A DNA stretch of 64,000 nucleotides, taken from Chryseobacterium sp. 3008163 (GTDB lineage Bacteria; Bacteroidota; Bacteroidia; Flavobacteriales; Weeksellaceae). Of the stretch, positions 34,058-42,700 are shown piece by piece. Numbering within the stretch: the stretch's first letter is position 1; every line of letters starts with the position of its first letter. The translations under genes and the position numbers were made by a program. Location: positions 868,001-932,000 of the forward strand of contig NZ_CP033070.1 of NCBI RefSeq assembly GCF_003669035.1. The letters run 5' to 3'. The notes beneath the pieces were generated by a model. The model had not been told where the DNA came from and searched no databases. It saw nothing but the letters and a program-made list of their open reading frames with translations.

Positions 34058-34290
34058 TGTTCGTAGCTTTTATTATTTCTCCTTTTTGGTTAAACTTAAC
34101 ATTTACATCAAATCTCCCCATCGGTCTATCTGCGTTACTTTGAAGATCTGTCATTGGTCCCAATTTTTATCGCCTTTAGTATCAAAATTAAATAACATAA
34201 CTCTGTTCCCTGAATTGTCACCGAATATTAGTTCCTGCGATTGTGAATTGATTCCAAATATTGCGATTCAGACAATAAAAACAAACTACC
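34014..34290 (-). pseudogene. C-terminal fragment of a displaced toxin cassette
   Basis: Two coding-like pieces in different frames join across a break near 34155: LIFGDNSGNRVMLFNFDTKG then DLQSNADRPMGRFDVNVKFN and a tail ending KIDKYNK-stop at 34014. No RHS core remains in front. A palindrome of the kind that separates the other cassettes lies directly upstream (34286-34313), and an immunity-like lipoprotein overlaps its end. Toxin family not recognised. Confidence 0.5.
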
Positions 34291-34320
34291 ACACGAAAGG
34301 ATTCGTGCGGTAGCGAGGGT
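34286..34320 (-). repeat. REP-like palindrome 1
   Basis: CTACCACACGAA (34286-34297) pairs with TTCGTGCGGTAG (34302-34313), with one G-U type mismatch; AGCGAGGG follows on the plus strand. Read on the minus strand the hairpin is followed by TTTGTTTTT, so it can act as a terminator. Relatives occur at 34382, 35714, 38931 and 39098. Confidence 0.7.
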
Positions 34321-34381
34321 TTTGATAACACAGTTTAATGGCATTTTTTTTTATTCTCTAAAATAAATTTTATAAAAAAAA

Positions 34382-34410
34382 CTCCCACACGAAAATCTTG
34401 CGGGAGCGGG
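34382..34410 (-). terminator. REP-like palindrome 2 / terminator
   Basis: CTCCCACACG ... TTGCGGGAG followed by CGGG, a variant of palindrome 1 with compensating changes in the stem (CTCCC/GGGAG instead of CTACC/GGTAG). On the minus strand it is followed by six Ts. It lies ~10 nt after the stop of the immunity gene at 34417-34743. Confidence 0.65.
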
Positions 34411-34416
34411 AAAAAA

Positions 34417-34743
34417 TTATTTCAAAAATATATCCAAATCTTCATTTACCTCTTGAATTACAAATTTTAATTTTTCATTTTTAACTTGGTTAAATCGATC
34501 TTGTATTATTTTTTTATTCATTAAGTTATTATAAATTCTCGCAATATCTCCTATCCCATAAATTGCAGTCCTAGCAATTCCAAAGTCTTCATCGAGTATG
34601 TACTCTATACATATTTCTTCCAGCCATTTTTGGTCGTCTATTCCATTAATAGCCCCAATAATAACTTCAATAACATTTTGATTATTCTCCAACATCTTAA
34701 TCACCTCCGATTTATTTTTATAGTTATAATTTTTGTATTCCAT
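34417..34743 (-). CDS. Candidate immunity protein of RHS cassette 3
   Basis: 108 residues, acidic, cytoplasmic, all-helical in appearance (IIGAINGIDDQKWLEEICIE, IARTAIYGIGDIARIYNNL), somewhat like a short HEAT-type repeat protein. It starts 7 nt after the toxin cassette 34750-35679 and ends before a terminator hairpin. Toxin-then-immunity order and spacing match polymorphic toxin systems; the binding partner is inferred from position only. Confidence 0.6.
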   Translation of the reverse strand: MEYKNYNYKNKSEVIKMLENNQNVIEVIIGAINGIDDQKWLEEICIEYILDEDFGIARTAIYGIGDIARIYNNLMNKKIIQDRFNQVKNEKLKFVIQEVNEDLDIFLK

Positions 34744-34749
34744 ATTACA

Positions 34750-35679
34750 TTAATTTTTCTTAGGAGGTAAGGGTTTACCTTTATGATTAACATCTTTATT
34801 TTTAATTAGTACATTTTTCATATCTTGCGAAAGTTCATTCCATTCTCGGGAATGACCATGATAAACATTTTTTCCAGGATGTGTTTTATCAAAAACATTA
34901 AACTCATTAGCTTCTGGATCATATCCAATCCTTCTCTCCGTATTAGGGGAAAGCTGATGTGAATTCTCTAAAGATTTTTGTGGATTTGCAGGTTCTTTAT
35001 TCGCTCTACCATTATTAGTTGCCCCATGTTTAGGACTAGGCTCAAAGATTCTTTTTTCTGAATCATTAGAATTTAAGACTCTATTAGTTAAATTTTTAAC
35101 AATATCAAAACCTTCTATAGCTAATACTGAAGCGGTTACATACACTCCAATACGAAAATTCCTACTAGGTTCAGTAATTCTATTAAAACCTCGAATTACT
35201 TTTTTTTGGTCAAAATCAACGATAGGGAAAGGAGAATAAACATTTCCCTTCTTAAATATTATAATTGGTATACCAGGTCTATAACCACTATTTTGATAAC
35301 CTTCTACTTGTTTTCCATTAGGATCAATATATTTAATTGGATTTTGATATGTATAGATATAAGGATTAAGATTTCCCAAATAAAATACTCCGCCATTATG
35401 CTGACCATCTCCATAAAATTCACTCTCCATCACAGGATTATAAACTGCCAATGGGTCAACACCATACCAAATACTTAATCTTGGATTATAGTATCTTGCC
35501 CCATAATAGTATAAACCTGTATCTTCATCCAATTCTTTTGCATTAAACTTAAACGGATTATCATACGATCCATCCATCTGCTCAATCATTGTTTCTCCAA
35601 AAGGTAAATTTAGGAAAAATTGTGTTGCCTGTGATTGAGAATTGGTAACAAATGTTGCGGTTTTTAGCAGAAAAGCCAA
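34750..35679 (-). CDS. Displaced RHS C-terminal cassette 3 with unrecognised toxin domain
   Basis: 309 residues. Residues ~5-95 repeat the end of the RHS core (LPFGETMIEQMDGSYDNPFK ... DTGLYYYGARYYNPRLSIWY) nearly unchanged; then PNGKQ marks the switch to a new C-terminus. The last ~60 residues (RRIGYDPEANEFNVFDKT, YHGHSREWNELSQDMKNVL) are a toxin motif I have seen at the ends of RHS/CdiA proteins but cannot name safely. The His pair in YHGH may be catalytic. No signal or true start: the frame opens where the RHS handle meets unrelated DNA, as expected for a cassette that becomes active only after recombination into the full-length gene. Confidence 0.7.
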   Translation of the reverse strand: MAFLLKTATFVTNSQSQATQFFLNLPFGETMIEQMDGSYDNPFKFNAKELDEDTGLYYYGARYYNPRLSIWYGVDPLAVYNPVMESEFYGDGQHNGGVFYLGNLNPYIYTYQNPIKYIDPNGKQVEGYQNSGYRPGIPIIIFKKGNVYSPFPIVDFDQKKVIRGFNRITEPSRNFRIGVYVTASVLAIEGFDIVKNLTNRVLNSNDSEKRIFEPSPKHGATNNGRANKEPANPQKSLENSHQLSPNTERRIGYDPEANEFNVFDKTHPGKNVYHGHSREWNELSQDMKNVLIKNKDVNHKGKPLPPKKN

Positions 35680-35713
35680 CTCCGAAAAGTTGGTCTTGTT
35701 TATTATTTACTGC

Positions 35714-35745
35714 TCCGAAGTTGCAAACTTCGGATAGCGTGGGGG
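35714..35745 (-). repeat. REP-like palindrome 3
   Basis: TCCGAAGTT (35714-35722) / AACTTCGGA (35726-35734), then AGCGTGGGGG, the same trailing motif as the other palindromes. A second small hairpin (CCAACT / AGTTGG, 35676-35694) adjoins it. They lie between cassette 3 and the immunity gene of cassette 2. Confidence 0.6.
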
Positions 35746-35790
35746 AGGCGAGTTGACGTCATTAATATTAATAGTACATAATTTAGACAA

Positions 35791-36114
35791 TCAAATAGAC
35801 AAATAATGAAAATATTTTGCGAAAATTTTCATGCCATTCTCAAATTTTTTATTTATCTCATCAAATTCTAAAGCATCATGTTTTTCAGGGAAAACATAAT
35901 ATTCAAAAGGGAAAATCATTTCTTCAAGCCTTTTGCTCCAATAATTTGAAAGTTCATCTATATTATCTCTATCACCTAAAAAAGTACTATCATCTTTAAA
36001 TATTGGGATTGTGGGAGCTTCATTTTTATCTACTTTTTCTTTAAACGCCTCTAATCTTGGTAAAATATACTCTGCCAAAGTGTATTTTAAATCATAAATT
36101 TCATTATTATTCAT
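35791..36114 (-). CDS. Candidate immunity protein of the RNase-type cassette 2
   Basis: 107 residues, acidic (many Asp/Glu), no signal peptide: a cytoplasmic protein, as expected to neutralise a ribonuclease that acts there. The ATG follows the toxin stop directly (TAA-ATG), so translation is coupled. No close resemblance to barstar could be seen; family not recognised. Confidence 0.6.
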   Translation of the reverse strand: MNNNEIYDLKYTLAEYILPRLEAFKEKVDKNEAPTIPIFKDDSTFLGDRDNIDELSNYWSKRLEEMIFPFEYYVFPEKHDALEFDEINKKFENGMKIFAKYFHYLSI

Positions 36115-36116
36115 TT

Positions 36117-37068
36117 ATTTACTAATTTTTTTAATTACACGATAATGTGTGCTTGTATGCCAAATACTTCCATCACTTCCAGTAAGTATTCTTTCACTAT
36201 CTCTTGTAGCACCATTTACTCTTTGTTCTGCTGTTGGAGGATTATTGAGATCATATTCTGTATATTTAATATTTCCATTTTTGCCTTTTTTAGGTAAGAT
36301 TTGAGAGCCGTCTGTTCCATCGTTTCTAAAAAACTTTCCTTCAATTTTTCCAGATTTAATATTGCTTAAAACTCATTAACCCTCCTTAATTTAGCATTAT
36401 TAAAAACACCTTTCTTTAATGGAGCTAATTCATTTATAATTTTGGTAGTCCTGTTTAATAATGCAAATAGATGGGTACTTGTTTTAATTTCCGACAGACC
36501 CATCATCGACAAAGATCTTTCGCTTTCAGATAACTTATTTCCTTGTAAATCAGTTCCAACAATACCTTCCCTTTGCGTCACCAGCAACAGGAACAAAATC
36601 TGCTGAATATCCCGCATATTTCATGCTTTCTCGATATCCTCTTTCTACCTGTTTAATCTGATCTTTTGGCACATCTTTCCAAGCTCCTGCCCATGTTTGC
36701 TTCCCATTAGGGTCAACATATCTAATTGGGTTCTGATACGTATAAATATAAGGATTCAGGTTACCCCAGAAATAAACACCTCCATTATGTTGCCCATCTC
36801 CATAGAACTCTGTTTCCATTACAGGATTATAAACAGCTAGTGGGTCTACGCCATACCAAATACTTAATCTCGGGTTATAGTATCTCGCTCCGTAATAATA
36901 CAAACCAGTATCTTCATCTAACTCTTTCGCATTAAACTTAAACGGGTTATCATAAGAGCCATCCATCTGCTCCATCATCGTTTCTCCAAATGGTAAATTT
37001 AGGAAAAATTGTGTTGCCTGTGACTTAGAGTTAGTCATAAATGTTGCTTGTCCCAAATGGTTCTCCAT
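36117..37068 (-). pseudogene. Displaced RHS cassette 2 with barnase/RNase N1-like toxin (frameshifted)
   Basis: The RHS handle (GQATFMTNSKSQATQFFLNL ... GARYYNPRLSIWYGVDPLAV) is followed by a pre-toxin TG-like segment (YSADFVPVAGDAK then GTDLQGNKLSESERSLSMMG, the second piece in another frame) and, after a second shift near 36365, KNGNIKYTEYDLNNPP, RDSERILTGSDGSIWHTSTH and YRVIKKISK-stop. The last part fits the microbial ribonuclease (barnase/RNase Sa/N1) fold end, with Glu in TEYD, Arg in RDSERI and His in STHY as catalytic candidates. Two shifts (near 36600 and 36365) break it here; read through, it is a normal RHS-RNase tip. Confidence 0.7.
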
Positions 37069-37167
37069 GAGAAAGTATATCTTTCGTATTTAATATATTC
37101 CTTCAAACCCAAAAAGATAATATTTCACAAAAAAAATAACTCTCACCGATTGGCAAGAGTTATTTTT

Positions 37168-37686
37168 TTATTCTTTTTGAAGATTATAAAGATCTCCTCC
37201 TTCTTTTGTACACTGAATAAAGATTTTCTTAGGTATACTATCTCTTAAACTGATCTTAGTAGTTTGATTACAAAAATCATTGTCATATTTAAAAATCAAT
37301 TCTCTATTATTTTCTATTCCAGAAGGAACAGCCCAATAATCTCCAACAAAATAATAACCTATAAAATAATTTTTATTATTATAAATATAAAAGCTACCGT
37401 TACCTTTTTTTGTATTCTCAAGATATCCAAAAATATTTTGGGAGTTTACAATTTTAAGGGTGTCATTTTTCGAAGTAATTATATTACCTAAATATTTTAT
37501 GTTTATTTCGTTAATTTCTTTGCCTTTTATACTGAAAAAATATTCTTGTCCGACTTTGTTTTCACTTAAGACAAGTTGTCTACATTTTTCATAAAAACCC
37601 TCGCTTTTGTGCTTTTTATTGTCTTCAGAATTAGGACTACAGTTGAAAACTAATAATAAAATTAAAGCAATTATATACTGTTTCAT
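37168..37686 (-). CDS. Immunity lipoprotein of the lysozyme-like cassette 1
   Basis: 172 residues. Signal peptide with lipobox (ALILLLVFNC), mature part ~155 residues, beta-rich. The start codon shares a base with the toxin stop (TAATG), so translation is coupled. A periplasm- or outer-membrane-facing immunity protein is what a peptidoglycan-degrading toxin would need, which supports the reading of cassette 1. Family not recognised. Confidence 0.65.
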   Translation of the reverse strand: MKQYIIALILLLVFNCSPNSEDNKKHKSEGFYEKCRQLVLSENKVGQEYFFSIKGKEINEINIKYLGNIITSKNDTLKIVNSQNIFGYLENTKKGNGSFYIYNNKNYFIGYYFVGDYWAVPSGIENNRELIFKYDNDFCNQTTKISLRDSIPKKIFIQCTKEGGDLYNLQKE

Positions 37687-38870
37687 TATTTATAATTTTT
37701 TGGGGTTGGTTTTTTAGAATTTTGATACATTTTTTGAACATCTGCCTGATAACCTTTAGTACCTGCTGTACTATTATATGATCCTGCGGCATTGAACCAT
37801 CCTTTAAAATTATAAGTAGACTTTCCTGTTTTGGGATCATAAGTAATTCCGCCTTTAAAACCTTTAGTTCCTAAAATCCTTGTACCTGCATATAAAGAAG
37901 TACTTACATCTGCTCCTTCTCCTTGCTTTAAACCGTAATTAGATTTCATTTCTCCTCCATTCCAATCGGCTTTTACATTCGTTTGCATAATATCTGTAAC
38001 TCCTGTCGTTCCTGCATTAGATTCTTGAATTGTCATTGCTTTAACTAAAGTTGGGTCTAAATCAGGAATTCCTTTTATGGCAACTTGAGGAATTGGGTTT
38101 CCTCCTTCTGTGACTAAGTTTAATTTGCCTGAATTTTTTGCTTGATTAAAATAGCCAGTTCTTGCAGCAATTTGATAATCATTTTTTTGATATGCTGATC
38201 CCGACACATCTTCTCCTCCCTTACTTTGTATAATATTAGGCATAGCAACCTGTTTCCACCCTGCTGTACTTCGAGAAGGATTACTACTTGCATTGGTAGT
38301 CGCCTGTATGTAGGTTTTAAATTGAGTATCACTTTTTATGCGATGAACCTCCACACCACGATTATTAATATATACAATGTCATTTGGTGCCTGCCCATCA
38401 GGATCTGTATATCTTACAGGATTATCAAATGTATAGTTATATGGTGACCAACTTGGCATATCCTCTGCCAGCGGATCTACACCATACCAAATACTCAACC
38501 TAGGATTATTATATCTTGCTCCGTAATAATACAATCCTGTATCATCATCCAATTCTTTTGCATTGAACTTAAAAGGATTATCATAAGAACCATCCATCTG
38601 CTCCATCATCGTTTCTCCGAAAGGTAAATTTAGGAAAAATTGTGTTGCCTGAGACTGAGAATTGGTAACAAATGTTGCTGTCCCCAAATGATCACCATGC
38701 AGATAGTATAAGTCAGGACTCCAGGTTCTTTCTCTGAGCTCCAAAGAGAGACCTTTACCTACACCAGATTTCTCAGGATACTTCTCAAAATCAGATTGTA
38801 CGTCTGCAGATTTAGTAATTGGTTTATCTTCCGCAGTTCTGTTGGTATATAAAACTGCAAGGGTCTTCAA
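37686..38870 (-). CDS. Displaced RHS cassette 1 with lysozyme/transglycosylase-like toxin
   Basis: 394 residues. Residues ~1-130 repeat the RHS core end (VGKGLSLELRERTWSPDLYY, LPFGETMMEQMDGSYDNPFK). Homology to the full-length gene continues upstream to about 38918 in another frame, so the given start is only where this frame opens. The C-terminal ~130 residues (LDPTLVKAMTIQESNAGTTG, VSTSLYAGTRILGTKGFKGG, AAGSYNSTAGTKGYQADVQK) look like a goose-lysozyme/SLT-type glycan hydrolase, with Glu in TIQES as the likely acid. It would cut peptidoglycan in a target periplasm. An immunity lipoprotein is coupled downstream. Confidence 0.75.
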   Translation of the reverse strand: MKTLAVLYTNRTAEDKPITKSADVQSDFEKYPEKSGVGKGLSLELRERTWSPDLYYLHGDHLGTATFVTNSQSQATQFFLNLPFGETMMEQMDGSYDNPFKFNAKELDDDTGLYYYGARYNNPRLSIWYGVDPLAEDMPSWSPYNYTFDNPVRYTDPDGQAPNDIVYINNRGVEVHRIKSDTQFKTYIQATTNASSNPSRSTAGWKQVAMPNIIQSKGGEDVSGSAYQKNDYQIAARTGYFNQAKNSGKLNLVTEGGNPIPQVAIKGIPDLDPTLVKAMTIQESNAGTTGVTDIMQTNVKADWNGGEMKSNYGLKQGEGADVSTSLYAGTRILGTKGFKGGITYDPKTGKSTYNFKGWFNAAGSYNSTAGTKGYQADVQKMYQNSKKPTPKNYK

Positions 38871-38930
38871 ATCTTACCACACCATTCATAAGTCTGCTTG
38901 CAAATCTTTTCGAGCCTCCTAAATATCAAA

Positions 38931-38990
38931 CTACCACACGAAAGGATTCGTGCGGTAGCGAGGTGAAAAGATTCGTGCGGTAGCAAGGGG
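38931..38990 (-). repeat. REP-like palindrome 4 with an adjacent half copy
   Basis: CTACCACACGAA (38931-38942) / TTCGTGCGGTAG (38947-38958) then CGAGG; the right arm is repeated alone at 38971-38983 (ATTCGTGCGGTAG) followed by CAAGGGG. Nearly identical to palindrome 1, 4.6 kb away. Confidence 0.7.
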
Positions 38991-39097
38991 GTTTTCAGAT
39001 GTTCTATTGGTGTATAATATTGTAGGATCTCTGTACAGTCCATAAGTCTGCTCGCAAACTTTTTGGATTATTCAAAAGTTTTTTGGTAAATTAAAAA

Positions 39098-39130
39098 CTA
39101 CCACACGGATTCGTGCGGTAGCGTGGGGTC
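39098..39130 (-). repeat. REP-like palindrome 5
   Basis: CTACCACACG (39098-39107) / CGTGCGGTAG (39112-39121) then CGTGGGG; preceded on the plus side by an A-run, so it reads as a terminator on the minus strand. Confidence 0.7.
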
Positions 39131-39172
39131 ATGGTTTTAAATTTTCAATTTGAACGATAAATTTTCTATATT

Positions 39173-39259
39173 CTACCAACTTATTTCCCATAAAGGAGCT
39201 TCAAAGAAATAATCTGGCATTTCAACTTTACTTGTAAACTTCATATTTTCGCTCTTCAT
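39173..39259 (-). CDS. Possible 28-residue coupled ORF
   Basis: Starts in an ATGA overlap with the stop of the immunity lipoprotein. Product MKSENMKFTSKVEMPDYFFE plus a short aromatic tail ending WEISW. It may be the start of a truncated second immunity gene rather than a true peptide gene. The overlap and composition are the only support. Confidence 0.35.
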   Translation of the reverse strand: MKSENMKFTSKVEMPDYFFEAPLWEISW

Positions 39260-39774
39260 AATATTAAATTCTTTTTAAGATCTGCCATTGTCATTGATAA
39301 GATATCTTTTCTCTCTTTTTTTGGAAAAATTACTTTATACACTTTTCCATTAATATATTCAAATTTTAAAAAATCATAATTACAATCTGGATCATTTTTT
39401 TTAAAACTAATAGCATACATTGGTAACAAATCATCTTTTAAAAGAAAAATAGTTGTCGGTTTAATATTTTTGGTCAAATATACATTATCGCCTCCCGAAT
39501 ATTTAAAACAGTATTTTACATTTTCTACTTTATCAAATATAATGAATGTACTGTAATCATATTGCTTTACTACAAATTTATTACTTTCATGAATTGATGA
39601 CATAGGTGTTAATGAACTATATTTTTTCCCTTTAACAATCTCTGGCATAAAATTTTGAATATCAATAATGTTATTTTTGACATTCTCCTTTTGTGATTTA
39701 TTACAACCTGACAAAGCAACTAATGCTAGCATTATGTATAAATAAATTCTATTTTTTAATAACACTTGTTCCAT
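39256..39774 (-). CDS. Immunity lipoprotein of the full-length RHS toxin
   Basis: 172 residues from the ATG at 39772-39774 (MEQVLLKNRIYLYIMLALVA); the frame opens 17 codons earlier inside the toxin gene, but the lipoprotein signal (LVALSGC) fixes the start. It overlaps the toxin stop by 26 nt. The mature part is ~145 residues, beta-rich, with two further Cys. Its position directly behind the toxin and its export signal suggest that it guards the producer's periplasm against the DUF4347-like tip. Family not recognised. Confidence 0.65.
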   Translation of the reverse strand: MEQVLLKNRIYLYIMLALVALSGCNKSQKENVKNNIIDIQNFMPEIVKGKKYSSLTPMSSIHESNKFVVKQYDYSTFIIFDKVENVKYCFKYSGGDNVYLTKNIKPTTIFLLKDDLLPMYAISFKKNDPDCNYDFLKFEYINGKVYKVIFPKKERKDILSMTMADLKKNLIL

Positions 39775-42700
39775 TTTGAATAATTTTTTTGTTTTCCATA
39801 AAATCAGTTCTTTGAAACCCACCATTACTACGAACTTTCATATTATATAGTCTATTTTGAAATACAGTTTTTCCTTTTGAATTTAGATTAAACTGCATAA
39901 AACCAGAATAGTTTTTCCCGTTCTCTTTCACAAGGTTAGTGTCGAAATAAAATGTTTCTGCTACAATGTTTTCTCCATTTTTAATTGGAAGATTGGATCC
40001 TGACGTGGCTCCATTGAAAAACATTTTTCTATCACCTGCAAGAAACACATCTGTATATGTATCAATTTGAGATTGAGATACATTATCTGAAAGATATTGC
40101 ATACTCATATTACAACCGGTGAAAAGAATATTGGCATCATCTGATAAATGTTGAGAAAGATAGTTTAAACCTTTACTTTTATGTGCATCAAAAACATATT
40201 CTTGTGTAGCACTTCCTGGATTCAATTTTGCTGCACCCCAAGTTCCATGAGACTTAATTACCAAATTCTCAAAATTAGGAACATTTTTTCCATAATGTGA
40301 ATTTAAAACACCAGACACTTCATCAATATTATTAACGCCAATATAATCCCAATTTTTAGCTCCTTTATTCATGTATGAAGTAGATAATGGATTTTTGTCC
40401 AAAACATAAACAAGTAAATTTCTAGAGCCTGTCAATTTACGCGGCCCTGGTCCACCTGGATCTTCCGGTGCCATCCCGCTTGGGTCTATATATCTTATAG
40501 GATTATCAAATGTATAAGCATAGGGCGACCAGCTTGGCATCTTATCTTTCAGCGGATCCACACCATACCAGATACTCAACCTCGGATTATAATATCTTGC
40601 ACCATAATAATAAAGTCCGGTATCTTCATCTAATTCTTTTGCATTAAACTTAAACGGGTTGTCATAAGAACCATCCATCTGCTCAATCATTGTTTCTCCA
40701 AAAGGTAAATTTAGGAAAAATTGTGTTGCTTCTGATTGAGAATTGGTCACAAATGTTGCAGTTCCTAAATGATCTCCATGTAGATAGTATAAGTCAGGGC
40801 TCCAGGTTCTTTCTCTGAGCTCCAAAGAAAGACCTTTACCGACACCAGATTTTTCAAGATACTTCTCAAAATCAGATTGTACGTCTGCAGGGTTAGTAGA
40901 TGGTTTATCTTCCGCTGTTCTGTTGGTGTACAATACAGCAGGATCTTTAAACCTGTCAGCACCATCCATGAGTCTGCTCGCAAACCTTTTGGATCCTTCA
41001 AAATAATGTTTCGTGTATTGACCTGTTGAGCTTACCGTAACATAAGGATTCGGATATAGTTTGTATTCAAATAACCTTAATTCATTAATTTCAACCGGTA
41101 CTCCATTCTGATAGAGTTGCGTAGGGATTTCGAGTCCATATTTTATGACTCTTTCTCCCTGATCATCATATGTATAGTATTGATAAGTTCCCGTATTATC
41201 ATTGTAAAAAGCTTTTAAATGGTCTTGTTCATCCCAAAACATTTTCTTGGTGCCGTTACTGTCACTATGATTTACAGCATTTCCGTTAAAATCATAGTCA
41301 AAATATTCTGCGTTACCAGATGATTGGTCTACAACTCTTTCCACTTTATGGGTATTCTGAACATAGTCATATCTATTTTTATAAGTGTTTTCATGTACAA
41401 CATTCTGATCTCTTTCATGATGCTGGTGTTTCTGTGTAATTCCTCCAACATTATTATACTCCATTACAAGATTATAAGTAGATGGCGTAAAAGAGGTTAT
41501 AGGGATCTGACCTTCTTTCTCACGAATGATTACCTGCCCTGTTTCTGTACCAATCAACCTGTTGAGTGTATCGTAATTCAGATTAAACTGAAATGCCCCG
41601 CCCATACCGTTTGCCAACGGATCTGCCTGATTCTGAATCATACTGATGTTTGAAAACTGATCATATTTATACGTATTATACAACATCCTATGATTGGTAT
41701 TGTTCATTAGGTAATACCTATCTAACTTTCTGTTTTGTGCATTATAAACATATTGTTGTTTAGTACCATTTCCATACTCGATTTTTAAACGCTGTTCATA
41801 GTAATCGTAATTAATGTTATCAATCAACGTCTCACCATTATTATTATCCACTGATTTAAGGTTTCCTCCTAAATCATAATGATAAGAGACAAGTTCTTCA
41901 TCCGGATATTTGATTTTAGTCAAACGGTTCCAGCTGTCATAGTTGAAGTAAGTCTTGAAGTACATTTCAGGAATATGGGCTCCGCGTATAATTCTCAGCT
42001 CAGATATCACTTCTCCCATTCTTCCGTATTTATATACTGTATCACCAGAACCGTCGGCTTTTGTAATGATTTTACCTGCATTATTTCCTGCAGTTGAAAG
42101 GCCATATTGGTACTGTACGTTGTTTGGATTGGGATCTCCTGAAGGAAGATCCGGCAAGAATATTCCTAAAAGTCTGTTATAATCATATTTATACTCAATA
42201 TAGTGCGTGTTGATACTGGAATCATTCAGTAAATTATCCGTAGTTAATCTTCTAAGATTTCCTGCTTGGTCATATTCATAACTCGTCATTCCTTTATCCG
42301 GATGTCTCTGTAGGATGCGTCGTCCTGCAAGGTTGTAAGAATAACTCGTAGTCATTCCTTCCGGATCTGTTACCTCCATTAATTCACCAATGGTATTATA
42401 ATTAAATATTGTAGAAAGTGCCTGTGAATATAGATAATCGTCTTTTTGAACTATTTTGCCTTCAGCATTAGCATAAGATTCCGATTTCTGATTCAAGAAC
42501 TCTTCAGTCGTTTTGAACAAGTTATTTGTGATGGCGTATTGGGTCACTTTTGTATTTCCGTCTTCATTAGTTGCAGAAACAACCCTACCTTGATTGTCAT
42601 ACGATTGAGAGGTACTAGGTCCATTTGCACCATTGAGGTTTAAATTTGCATTCCCTAAATTCTCATATTTAGGATGATATTGCTGTATTGTTCTTCCTAA

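Larger units (their letters stand above)
38919..39172. other. Region with palindromes and a vestigial RHS handle
   Basis: Between cassette 1 and the immunity genes of the full-length toxin. It holds palindromes 4 (38931-38958, plus a half copy at 38971-38983) and 5 (39098-39121), and between them (~38995-39070, minus strand) a ~75-nt scrap of the RHS core (KFASRLMD and NRTSE, out of frame with each other). This marks yet another lost cassette. Confidence 0.55.

Noticed and set aside
38931..39130. Three spaced palindromes considered as a CRISPR-like array
   Set aside because: Spacing is irregular, one unit is only a half copy, no cas genes are near, and the intervening sequence is RHS remnant.
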